The notes under the pieces were generated by a model. It was given only the letters and a program-made list of their open reading frames with translations, was not told where the DNA came from and did no database searches. Position numbers and translations under genes: made by a program. From an uncultured Oscillospiraceae bacterium (GTDB lineage: Bacteria > Bacillota > Clostridia > Oscillospirales > Oscillospiraceae): a stretch of 54,565 nt of DNA. The stretch is from contig CABSMJ010000014.1 in NCBI GenBank assembly GCA_902478785.1, positions 1-54,565 of the forward strand, given 5' to 3'. Shown here piece after piece: positions 24,139 to 32,180 of this stretch. Position 1 is the first letter of the stretch; every line of letters starts with the position of its first letter.

Positions 24139-24699
24139 TTGGAACGGGAAGAGAAAGCAAAGAAAAAGAATCGGACCAATCCCCAGTATCAGTGGGTGGC
24201 AGTGGTGTTCTGCCTGTCGGTCTCCCTGTCCGCGGTGCTGAGCCTGCTGTCCGAGACCGCACTGGACGGTGCGGGCTATGCGGTGGCGCTGGGGGTCTTG
24301 GCTGTTTTTATCGGTCTTGGTATCGTATTTGATATCATCGGCGTGGCGGTCACGGCCGCTGATCCACGCCCCTTTCACTCCATGGCTGCCCATCGGGAGA
24401 AGGGCGCCAAGGAGGCGCTGTTTTTGCTGCGCAATGCCAGCCGGGTCAGCAGCGTCTGCAACGACGTGGTGGGCGACATCTGCGGCATCGTCAGCGGTAC
24501 CACCGGTGCTGTCCTGGTGACGCTGCTCCAGCGCGCCGCCGGCACAGGCAGCATCATTCTGTCTGTGGGTGTGACGGCGCTGATCTCTGGATTGACCATC
24601 GGCGGTAAGGCTCTGGGCAAGAGCTTTGCCATGAACAACTGCACCGACGTGGTCTTTGCCGCCGGCCGTTTCCTGGCTGTGTTCCACCGTGGCCGCTGA
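24139..24699 (+). CDS. oapA: OLE-associated membrane protein OapA (TTG start)
   Basis: A 186-aa membrane protein. A basic N-terminal tail (MEREEKAKKKNR) is followed by helices at about 19-37, 46-72, 112-130 and 138-156, and a cytoplasmic loop with AAHREKGAKEALFLLRNASR (83-102) plausible for RNA contact. Its place directly after the OLE RNA and 16 nt of spacing to dxs matches the OapA gene of other OLE-bearing Firmicutes, which is required to bring OLE RNA to the membrane. TTG at 24139 is supported by GGGAGG about 7 nt upstream. Identification rests on synteny, length and topology. Confidence 0.8.
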   Translation: MEREEKAKKKNRTNPQYQWVAVVFCLSVSLSAVLSLLSETALDGAGYAVALGVLAVFIGLGIVFDIIGVAVTAADPRPFHSMAAHREKGAKEALFLLRNASRVSSVCNDVVGDICGIVSGTTGAVLVTLLQRAAGTGSIILSVGVTALISGLTIGGKALGKSFAMNNCTDVVFAAGRFLAVFHRGR

Positions 24700-24717
24700 G
24701 AGGAGGGGGGAAGTACC

Positions 24718-26568
24718 GTGATTTTAGAGACCATTCATTCTCCCGCCGATATCAAGGCCCTGGATGAGCAGCAGATCCCCATTCTCTGCCAGGAGCTGCG
24801 TCACTTTTTGGTGGAGCAGGTCTCCCGGACCGGAGGACACCTGGCCTCCAATCTGGGGGCTGTGGAGCTGACCGTGGCCATCCACCGGGTGTTTGACACC
24901 CAGGAGGACCGTCTGGTGTTCGATGTGGGGCACCAGTGCTATGTACACAAGGCCCTCACCGGACGGCGGGAACTGTTTTCCACCCTGCGGCAGTTCGGAG
25001 GCCTGTCAGGTTTTCCCAAGCCCTATGAAAGCCCCCACGACGCCTTTGTGGCGGGTCACGCCTCCAACTCCGTCTCTGTGGCGCTTGGCATGGCAAGGGC
25101 AAGAACTTTACAGAATAGAAATTATCAGGTGTTGGCGCTGATCGGCGATGGTGCGCTCACCGGCGGCCTTGCCTATGAGGGCCTGAACAATGCCGGAGCC
25201 TCCGGTGAGCCGCTGATCGTTCTGCTCAACGATAACGGCATGTCTATCAACCCCAATGTGGGGGCCATGTCGGGCCATCTGGCCCATTTGCGGACCCGGC
25301 CCGGTTACTACCATTTCAAAAAGTGGTACCGGAATGCTCTGGGCCACAGCCGGAGCGGACAGCGCTTGTATCGCTTCAACCACCGCATCAAGACCACGGT
25401 AAAAAAGGCGGTCTGGCCGGGCAGTACGTTTTTTGAGGACATGGGCTTCACCTATCTGGGGCCGGTGGACGGCCACGATGTGGACCGGCTGTGCCATGTG
25501 TTGGAGTGGGCCCGGGAGCTGCGCTGCCCGGTGGTGGTGCACATCAACACCGTCAAGGGAAAGGGCTACCCCATTGCCGAGCAGATGCCGGACAAGTTCC
25601 ACGGTGTCTCGCCCTTTGACCCGGCTACGGGTCAGCCGCTGACGCCGTCAGGAGAGAGCTTTTCCAGCGTCTTTGGAAAGACCATGACGGAATTGACCGG
25701 GCAGGACGGGCGAGTCTGCGCCATTACGGCCGCCATGGCCAGCGGGACCGGTCTGAGCGGCTACGCCAAAGCCTTTCCCGACCACTTTTTTGATGTGGGC
25801 ATTGCGGAGGGCCACGCAGTTGCCATGGCTGCGGGTCTTGCCAAGCAGGGGATGCTGCCTGTTTTTGCGGTGTATTCCAGCTTTCTGCAGCGGGGATACG
25901 ACCAGCTGATCCACGACGTGGCTCTGGATGAGCTGCACGTAGTGCTGGGCGTGGACCGGGCGGGTCTGGTAGGCGCTGACGGCGAGACCCATCACGGCTG
26001 CTTTGACGCTCTCTTCCTGCCGCAGATTCCGGGCATGACAGTGCTGTGTCCTGCCAGTTTTTCAGAGCTGCGGACTATGCTGCGGCAGGCGGTTCTGGAG
26101 CGGAAGGGGCCGGTGGCCGTGCGGTATCCCCGGGGCGGACAGGGCCGGTTCCAGGAGGACCGGAGCCAGGAGCCCATTGTCCGGTTGCGGGAGGGCAGCG
26201 ATGTGACACTGCTGTCCTATGGCGTTTTGATCAACAATGTGCTGGAGGCCGCAGAGATGCTGGCTGGGCACGGGATAGAGGCCCAGGTGCTCAAGCTCAA
26301 TCAGATTGCACCGCTGGATGAGGACTTTCTGCTGGAAGCGATCCATCAGACAAAGCGGCTTCTGGTGCTGGAGGATGCCTTTGGCGTGGGCTGTGTGGGC
26401 CAGCGAGTGGCGGCCATCCTGGCACAAAACGGGGTTGCCCTCCAGGGGCTGATCCTGAAAAATCTGGGCCGCACCTTTGTGCCCCAGGGCAGCGTGGCAC
26501 AGCTGCAAAAAAGCTGCGGTCTGGACGCCGAGAGTGTAGTCCAGGCCGTGTTGGAGGCGTGTGGATGA
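24718..26568 (+). CDS. dxs: 1-deoxy-D-xylulose-5-phosphate synthase
   Basis: A 616-aa thiamine-diphosphate enzyme that makes DXP from pyruvate and glyceraldehyde-3-phosphate, the first step of the MEP isoprenoid pathway. Visible are HLASNLGAVELTVAIH, VFDVGHQCYVHK, the ThDP/Mg motif IGDGALTGGLAYEGLNNAG, DRAGLVGADGETHHG, and the transketolase C-terminal domain. GTG at 24718 follows AGGAGGGGGG. It belongs functionally with ispA upstream. Its stop overlaps the tlyA start. Confidence 0.96.
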   Translation: MILETIHSPADIKALDEQQIPILCQELRHFLVEQVSRTGGHLASNLGAVELTVAIHRVFDTQEDRLVFDVGHQCYVHKALTGRRELFSTLRQFGGLSGFPKPYESPHDAFVAGHASNSVSVALGMARARTLQNRNYQVLALIGDGALTGGLAYEGLNNAGASGEPLIVLLNDNGMSINPNVGAMSGHLAHLRTRPGYYHFKKWYRNALGHSRSGQRLYRFNHRIKTTVKKAVWPGSTFFEDMGFTYLGPVDGHDVDRLCHVLEWARELRCPVVVHINTVKGKGYPIAEQMPDKFHGVSPFDPATGQPLTPSGESFSSVFGKTMTELTGQDGRVCAITAAMASGTGLSGYAKAFPDHFFDVGIAEGHAVAMAAGLAKQGMLPVFAVYSSFLQRGYDQLIHDVALDELHVVLGVDRAGLVGADGETHHGCFDALFLPQIPGMTVLCPASFSELRTMLRQAVLERKGPVAVRYPRGGQGRFQEDRSQEPIVRLREGSDVTLLSYGVLINNVLEAAEMLAGHGIEAQVLKLNQIAPLDEDFLLEAIHQTKRLLVLEDAFGVGCVGQRVAAILAQNGVALQGLILKNLGRTFVPQGSVAQLQKSCGLDAESVVQAVLEACG

Positions 26569-27377
26569 GCGGGAAAAAGAGATTGGATGTGCTTTTGGTG
26601 GAGCGCGGACTGCAGGAGAGCCGCCAAAAGGCGCAGGCCACCATTATGTGCGGGTCGGTGTTTGTCAATGACCAGCGGGCGGACAAGCCCGGCATGGCCG
26701 TAGCGGAGGATGCCCGCATTGAGATTCGAGGCAATACTCTGGCCTATGTGAGCCGAGGCGGGCTGAAGCTGGAAAAGGCCATGGAGACCTTTCCCATCAC
26801 CCTGGACGGCGCGGTATGCGGCGACATTGGCGCCTCCACCGGCGGATTTACCGACTGTATGCTGCAAAACGGAGCAAAGCGGGTCTACTCGGTGGACGTG
26901 GGCTATGGCCAATTGGCCTGGAAGCTGCGCTCGGACCCCAGAGTGGTCTGCCTGGAGCGGACCAACGCCCGGTACCTCACCCATGAGCAGGTGCCGGAGG
27001 AGCTGGATTTTGCCTCGGTGGACGTGAGTTTTATCTCTCTGCGCCTGATTTTGCCGGCGCTCCATGATCTGCTGGGGGAGGACGGCCATGTGGTCTGTCT
27101 GGTGAAGCCCCAGTTTGAGGCCGGCCGGGAAAAGGTGGGGAAGAAGGGCGTGGTCCGGGACCCCGCCGTCCATCTGGAGGTGCTGGAGCAGTTCCTGCGC
27201 CACGCGGCGGAGACGGACTTCACCGTGCTGGGCCTGACCTATTCGCCTATCCGGGGACCGGAGGGCAACATTGAATATCTGGGCTACCTGGCCAAAGGCG
27301 CCGGAGACCAGGCTACATTTGACTTAAAGGCTCTGGTGGAGGAGTCCCACTCGGTTTTGAAGGAGGGAGCCCATTGA
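26565..27377 (+). CDS. tlyA: TlyA family rRNA 2'-O-methyltransferase/hemolysin-like protein
   Basis: A 270-aa protein (B. subtilis YqxC) with an N-terminal S4 RNA-binding domain (KRLDVLLVERGLQESRQKAQ, about 5-64) and an FtsJ-like methyltransferase domain with the SAM motif CGDIGASTGGFTDCML near 85-100, then VDVSFISL. In Mycobacterium TlyA methylates 16S and 23S rRNA; the same is inferred. The ATG overlaps the dxs stop (ATGA) and GGAGG lies 7 nt before it. Confidence 0.92.
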   Translation: MSGKKRLDVLLVERGLQESRQKAQATIMCGSVFVNDQRADKPGMAVAEDARIEIRGNTLAYVSRGGLKLEKAMETFPITLDGAVCGDIGASTGGFTDCMLQNGAKRVYSVDVGYGQLAWKLRSDPRVVCLERTNARYLTHEQVPEELDFASVDVSFISLRLILPALHDLLGEDGHVVCLVKPQFEAGREKVGKKGVVRDPAVHLEVLEQFLRHAAETDFTVLGLTYSPIRGPEGNIEYLGYLAKGAGDQATFDLKALVEESHSVLKEGAH

Positions 27378-28255
27378 GAAAAATCATTCTCTGCCCCAAT
27401 CCCTATCGGGACAAGGGGCTGGAGGCCACCCGACAGGCCAGGGAGCTCTTGCGGAACACCGGCGTGGAGACCGTGGTGTGCTTGCCCTTCAAAAATGACG
27501 GCCGTTTTTCCAGCTACGGCCTGGAGCTCAAGCCTCTTCAGCAGGAGATCCGCAACAGCCAGCTCATCATCGCTTTCGGCGGTGACGGCACCATTTTGCA
27601 TCTGGCAAAAACAGCCGCCATGCGGGGCCTTCCCATGCTGGGCGTGAACCTGGGCAGTTTGGGCTTTATCTCCGAGCTGGAGCAAAATGAGCTGCCCCTT
27701 ATCCGCCAGCTGGCGGACTGGAAGTTTGAGACCGAGTCCCGGATGATGCTGGACGTCAGCGTCCTGCGGGATGGGCGGCAGATCTACACCAATCTGGCCC
27801 TCAACGAGGCCGGGGTCAGCAAGGGCGCCGTGTCCCGGGTGATCCATCTGCGGGTCTACTCCGATCAGGACCGGCTCATCGATGTAAAGGGCGACGGGAT
27901 GCTGGTGTCCACGGCCACCGGCTCCACGGCCTACTCCCTGGCCGCCGGCGGCCCCATTCTGGAGCCCACGGCCCAGAATCTGGTGCTGTGCCCCATCTGC
28001 GCCCACACCATCTGCTTCAACTCCTATGTGCTGACACCGTCCCATACGGTCACCATTGAAACGCTGGACAAAACCAAAAAACCCATTTTCCTCTCTGTAG
28101 ATGTGAGCAAGCCTTTCCCCCTGCGGCCGGGCGACCGGGTGCAGGTGCGCCGCTCCCGGCATGATCTGAAGCTGGTGCGGCTGTCGGGAAAGAGCTTTTG
28201 CCAGATTTTTGAGCGGAAGATGTTGGCAGGAGGGATCGACGACGATGAAAAATGA
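27374..28255 (+). CDS. nadK: NAD kinase (TTG start)
   Basis: A 293-aa enzyme that phosphorylates NAD to NADP. The family motif GGDGTILHLAK begins at residue 69, LALNEAGVSKG and the glycine-rich GSTAYSLAAGGPI follow. The TTG start overlaps the tlyA stop codon and has AGGAGGGAG upstream. It lies in the conserved order tlyA-nadK-argR-recN. Confidence 0.95.
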   Translation: MRKIILCPNPYRDKGLEATRQARELLRNTGVETVVCLPFKNDGRFSSYGLELKPLQQEIRNSQLIIAFGGDGTILHLAKTAAMRGLPMLGVNLGSLGFISELEQNELPLIRQLADWKFETESRMMLDVSVLRDGRQIYTNLALNEAGVSKGAVSRVIHLRVYSDQDRLIDVKGDGMLVSTATGSTAYSLAAGGPILEPTAQNLVLCPICAHTICFNSYVLTPSHTVTIETLDKTKKPIFLSVDVSKPFPLRPGDRVQVRRSRHDLKLVRLSGKSFCQIFERKMLAGGIDDDEK

Positions 28256-28694
28256 CCGCCAGGCAAAGATTTTGGAGATCATCTCCACTGAGAACATCGA
28301 GACCCAGGAGCAGCTGCTGGACCGGCTGCAGGCCCACGGCATCACCAGTACCCAGGCCACCATCTCCCGGGACATCAAGCAGCTGCACCTCATCAAGGAG
28401 CCCATGGGCCAGGGAATGTATAAATATGCGGTCTCCGGCAACCGGACCAAGCTGAACTTTGCCGAGCGGCTGCGGACCATCTTCCGGGAGAGCATCACCA
28501 GCATCGACAGCGCCCAGAACATCGTGGTCATCAAGACCATGCCGGGCCTGGCCAGTGCTGCCTGTGCCGCCATGGACGGCATGGACTTCAGCTTCATGGT
28601 GGGCTCTCTGGCCGGAGACGACACGGCCTTTATCGTTATGCGGGACACGGAGTCCGCACTGGAATTCTGCAAGGAAATCAAGGAAATGCTGTAA
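28245..28694 (+). CDS. argR: Arginine repressor ArgR/AhrC
   Basis: A 149-aa regulator of arginine metabolism. The N-terminal winged helix (RQAKILEIISTENIETQEQL, then TQATISRDIKQLHL) binds ARG boxes. The C-terminal hexamerisation domain contains SLAGDDTAFIVMRD, whose Asp pair binds arginine. It overlaps nadK by 11 nt. Next to recN, as in Bacillus. Confidence 0.94.
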   Translation: MKNDRQAKILEIISTENIETQEQLLDRLQAHGITSTQATISRDIKQLHLIKEPMGQGMYKYAVSGNRTKLNFAERLRTIFRESITSIDSAQNIVVIKTMPGLASAACAAMDGMDFSFMVGSLAGDDTAFIVMRDTESALEFCKEIKEML

Positions 28695-28742
28695 ACGCAG
28701 GTCTGCGCCTGAGACGCGGACTCTGGGAGAGGAGCATAGGTC

Positions 28743-30428
28743 ATGCTGGAGCTGCTTCACATTGAAAATATCGCCGTCATCGAGCAGGCCGATATTGCCT
28801 TTCGGCCTGGGTTCAACGCGCTCACCGGCGAGACCGGTGCCGGAAAATCCATCGTCATCGACGCCATGGGCGCTGTTTTGGGAGGCCGCACCTCCCGGGA
28901 TCTCATCCGCACCGGCGCGGACAAGGCATTTGTCAGCGCCACCTTTTCCGGGGTATGGGAGGACCTTCCGGGCCTTTTGGCCAACGGTGTAAAGCCGGAT
29001 GAGGACGGCAATCTTCTGCTCCAGCGGGAGCTCAACACCGAGGGAAAGAATCTGTGCCGGGCCAACGGGCGCCCGGTGACGGTGGCCCAGCTTCGAGAGA
29101 TCGGACGGGAGCTTTTGAACATCCACGGCCAGCATGACGGCCAGCAGCTTCTGGACGAGGAGCAGCACGGCGCGTATCTGGACCGGTTTGGCCGTCTGGA
29201 GTCCCAGCGGGAGAGCTATGCCGCCTGTTATCACGCCATGTCTGATCTGCGGGGACAGATCCGCCGGCTTCAGATGGACGAGGCGGAAAAGGCCCGGCGG
29301 GTGGACACCCTCAAATTCCAGATCGACGAGCTGGAGCGTGCCAAGCTCAAGCCCGGAGAAGAGGAGGAGCTGGTGCGCCGGCGGGACATTCTGCGGCACG
29401 GTGAGAAGTTCCTATCCGCGGTGGACGGTGCTGACTTCTTCCTCAGCGGGGACGACGAGCAGGTGGGCGCCGTGACACTGCTGCGCCAGGCGGAGGAGTC
29501 CCTCTCCGGGGTCAAGCGGCTGGATGACTCCCTGGAAGAACTGGTGAAACGACTGGAAAATGCCAGATGTGAAGTATATGACCTTGCGGAGCTGATCCGG
29601 GATAAGCGGGAGGAATTTGACTTCTCCCCGGCGGAACTGGATGAGCTGGAAAGCCGCAGTGATCTGCTCTACCGCCTGAAAAAGAAGTACGGCGCCACAG
29701 TGGAGGACATGCTGGAATATCTGGACCGGTGCCGCCGGGAGCTGGACGCCATCGAGACCGCTGACGACACCATTGCTCACCTGGAAGGGCAGCTGCGGGA
29801 GGCGGAGAAAAAGACCAAGGCAGCCGGTGCGGCCCTGACGAAGGCCCGGACGGAAGCGGCCCGGCGTCTGGAGGAGCACATCCTGCGGGAGCTGCGGGAT
29901 CTGGACATGGGCCGGGTCCGGTTTTCCATCGAACTGACGGAGAAGGAACCAGCAGCGGATGGATGCGACAGTGTGCGCTTCCTTCTCTCCGCCAATGCCG
30001 GTGAGGACCTGCGTCCTCTGGCCCGCATCGCCTCCGGCGGTGAGCTGGCCCGGATCATGCTGGCGCTGAAAAATGTGCTGGCGGAGCAGGACCAGGTGGG
30101 GACATTGGTCTTTGACGAGGTGGATACCGGCGTATCCGGACGGGCGGCCCAGCGCATCGCAGAGAAGATGGCCCAGGTCTCCCGCCACAAGCAGGTGCTG
30201 TGTGTTACCCATCTGCCCCAGTTGGCCGCCATGGCTGACACTCACTTTTCCGTAGAGAAGGGAGAGCGGGGCGGCCGCACCTATACCCGGGTGCTGTGCC
30301 TGGATCGGCAGCAGCGGGCCCAGGAGCTGGCCCGACTCACCGGCGGCGCCCATGTGACGGAGGCACTGCTGCGCAGTGCCGAGGAGCTTTTGGATGAGGC
30401 GGAGGCCTACCGGAAAAAACTGTCCTGA
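28743..30428 (+). CDS. recN: DNA repair protein RecN
   Basis: A 561-aa SMC-like ATPase for double-strand break repair. Walker A GETGAGKS is at 29-36, then the coiled-coil arms (about 165-350) and the C-terminal half with ASGGELARIMLALK (signature), LVFDEVDTGVSGRAA (Walker B) and VTHLPQLAAMAD. GAGAGGAGC precedes the ATG. End of the ispA-recN cluster. Confidence 0.95.
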   Translation: MLELLHIENIAVIEQADIAFRPGFNALTGETGAGKSIVIDAMGAVLGGRTSRDLIRTGADKAFVSATFSGVWEDLPGLLANGVKPDEDGNLLLQRELNTEGKNLCRANGRPVTVAQLREIGRELLNIHGQHDGQQLLDEEQHGAYLDRFGRLESQRESYAACYHAMSDLRGQIRRLQMDEAEKARRVDTLKFQIDELERAKLKPGEEEELVRRRDILRHGEKFLSAVDGADFFLSGDDEQVGAVTLLRQAEESLSGVKRLDDSLEELVKRLENARCEVYDLAELIRDKREEFDFSPAELDELESRSDLLYRLKKKYGATVEDMLEYLDRCRRELDAIETADDTIAHLEGQLREAEKKTKAAGAALTKARTEAARRLEEHILRELRDLDMGRVRFSIELTEKEPAADGCDSVRFLLSANAGEDLRPLARIASGGELARIMLALKNVLAEQDQVGTLVFDEVDTGVSGRAAQRIAEKMAQVSRHKQVLCVTHLPQLAAMADTHFSVEKGERGGRTYTRVLCLDRQQRAQELARLTGGAHVTEALLRSAEELLDEAEAYRKKLS

Positions 30429-30467
30429 CGGCAAAGGCGGAAAAGAGGCCTTTTTGCCGCTTTGGTG

Positions 30468-30496
30468 TTGACATTTCCGAACAAATCGGATAGAAT
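30468..30496 (+). promoter_or_regulatory. Promoter of the tyrS T-box transcript
   Basis: TTGACA (30468-30473), 17-bp spacer, TAGAAT (30491-30496). It begins 40 nt after recN and starts the T-box leader near 30503. Confidence 0.8.
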
Positions 30497-30502
30497 AACC
30501 CC

Positions 30503-30780
30503 ATGTACAGCGAGGAAGAGGAGGAGTAGCCTGTCTGGCGCTGCTCAGAGAGCCCCCGTTTTGGTGCAAGGGGGAGAGCGTGGACAGGGGAATACACCTT
30601 GGAGCTGGCACCCCAACGGCCTTTGGGCTCAGTAGGCGTGCTCCGGGAGCGCCCGTTATCGCGCCGCCGTGTGTTGGCACGGCATGAGGCCACCTTCGCG
30701 AGGAGGCGGCGAACCAGAGGTGGTACCGCGAATAAGCCATTCGCCCTCTGTCCCAGGCCGGGACGGAGGGCGTTTCCTAT
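30503..30780 (+). promoter_or_regulatory. T-box leader (tyrosine) controlling tyrS
   Basis: A T-box riboswitch that senses uncharged tRNA-Tyr. Stem I base-pairs CCTGTC with GACAGG and leaves a specifier loop with AGTAG on one side and GGAA-TAC-ACC on the other; TAC at 30593-30595 is the tyrosine codon. The conserved T-box AGAGGTGGTACCGCG is at about 30716-30730. The competing terminator is CGCCCTCTGTCCC/GGGACGGAGGGCG (30742-30754 with 30760-30772) followed by TTTCC. tRNA binding should favour the antiterminator and tyrS expression. Confidence 0.93.
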
Positions 30781-30843
30781 CCTCCTCATGACATTTGCCG
30801 TGAGGGTCCGTCCCATATTTTGATATGAACAGGAGAGATCACG

Positions 30844-32067
30844 ATGCAAATTTACGAAGAACTCAAAGCCCGCGGGCTCATTGCCCAGGTCACCGATGAG
30901 GAGGAGATCCGGGAGCTGGTCAACAACGGCAAGGCCACCTTTTATATCGGCTTTGACCCCACTGCCGACAGCCTCCATGTGGGCCATTTTATGGCTCTGT
31001 GCCTGATGAAGCGGCTGCAGATGGCCGGCAACCGGCCCATCGCCCTGATCGGCGGCGGCACCGGCATGGTGGGTGACCCCTCCGGCCGTACGGATATGCG
31101 CCAGATGATGACGGTGGAGACCATCCAGCACAACTGTGACTGCTTCAAAAAGCAGATGGAGCGGTTCATCGAGTTCGGCGAGGGCAAGGCCCTGATGCTC
31201 AACAACGCCGACTGGCTCTTGAAGCTCAACTATGTGGAGCTGCTGCGGGAGGTTGGCGCCTGCTTCTCCGTCAACAATATGCTGCGGGCCGAGTGCTACA
31301 AGCAGCGGATGGAGAAGGGCCTGAGCTTCCTGGAATTCAACTATATGATCATGCAGTCCTATGACTTCTATCACATGTTCCAGACTGTGGGCTGCAATAT
31401 GCAGTTCGGCGGCGATGACCAGTGGAGCAATATGCTGGGCGGCACGGAGCTGATTCGCCGCAAGCTGGGCAAGGACGCCTATGCCATGACCATCACGCTG
31501 CTGCTCAACTCCGAGGGCAAGAAGATGGGCAAGACCGCCTCCGGCGCCGTGTGGCTGGACCCTGCAAAAACCAGCCCCTTCGATTTCTATCAGTACTGGC
31601 GGAACGTGGGCGACGCGGACGTGCTCAAGTGCATCCGTATGCTGACCTTCCTGCCTCTGGAGGAAGTGGACGCTATGGACCACTGGGAAGGCAGCCAGCT
31701 GAACAAAGCCAAGGAGATCCTGGCCTATGAGCTGACCAAGCTGGTCCACGGTGAGGCCGAGGCCGAAAAGGCCCAGGAGGCCGCCCGGTCCCTCTTCGGC
31801 GGCAGCGGTGACAGCGAGCATATGCCCACCACCGTGCTGTGCGACGCCCAGTTCACCGACGGCAAGATCGGTGTGCTGAGCCTGCTGGTGGCCTGCGGCC
31901 TGTGCACCTCCAACGGTGAGGCTCGCCGGCTGGTGCAGCAGGGCGGCGTCACTGTGGGTGAGCGCAAGGCCCAGGTCAGCGACGAGTTCGACAAGGACGA
32001 CTTTGCCGGCGAGGGCATCGTGCTGCGCAAGGGCAAGAAGGTCTATCACCGGGCCACTTTGGGCTAA
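30844..32067 (+). CDS. tyrS: Tyrosyl-tRNA synthetase
   Basis: A 407-aa class I synthetase. The HIGH motif appears as HVGH (45-48) and KMSKS as KMGKT (227-231), usual for TyrRS. The tyrosine pocket region FGGDDQWSN is near 188-196, and an S4-like tRNA-binding domain forms the C terminus (about 340-405). AGGAGAG precedes the ATG. Controlled by the tyrosine T-box. Confidence 0.96.
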   Translation: MQIYEELKARGLIAQVTDEEEIRELVNNGKATFYIGFDPTADSLHVGHFMALCLMKRLQMAGNRPIALIGGGTGMVGDPSGRTDMRQMMTVETIQHNCDCFKKQMERFIEFGEGKALMLNNADWLLKLNYVELLREVGACFSVNNMLRAECYKQRMEKGLSFLEFNYMIMQSYDFYHMFQTVGCNMQFGGDDQWSNMLGGTELIRRKLGKDAYAMTITLLLNSEGKKMGKTASGAVWLDPAKTSPFDFYQYWRNVGDADVLKCIRMLTFLPLEEVDAMDHWEGSQLNKAKEILAYELTKLVHGEAEAEKAQEAARSLFGGSGDSEHMPTTVLCDAQFTDGKIGVLSLLVACGLCTSNGEARRLVQQGGVTVGERKAQVSDEFDKDDFAGEGIVLRKGKKVYHRATLG

Positions 32068-32094
32068 AAACCAGGGCGATAATACGTCACATGG

Positions 32095-32122
32095 AAAAAC
32101 GACCGCTGCGGCGGTCGTTTTT
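32095..32122 (+). terminator. Terminator of tyrS
   Basis: AAAAACGACCGC (32095-32106) pairs with GCGGTCGTTTTT (32111-32122), 4-nt loop. Confidence 0.88.
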
Positions 32123-32180
32123 CTGGGGAGAGGGCGTCTGTTCCTCTTGATAAATCTTCCAATCAGAAAGGAATTCAAAC

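Noticed and set aside
30429..30462. A terminator for recN
   Set aside because: CGGCAAA/TTTGCCG-type pairing exists but the U stretch lies inside the stem and none follows, so I do not call it.
30337..32178. A 613-codon minus-strand frame over the T-box and tyrS
   Set aside because: Antisense to tyrS and crosses the T-box; composition is not protein-like.
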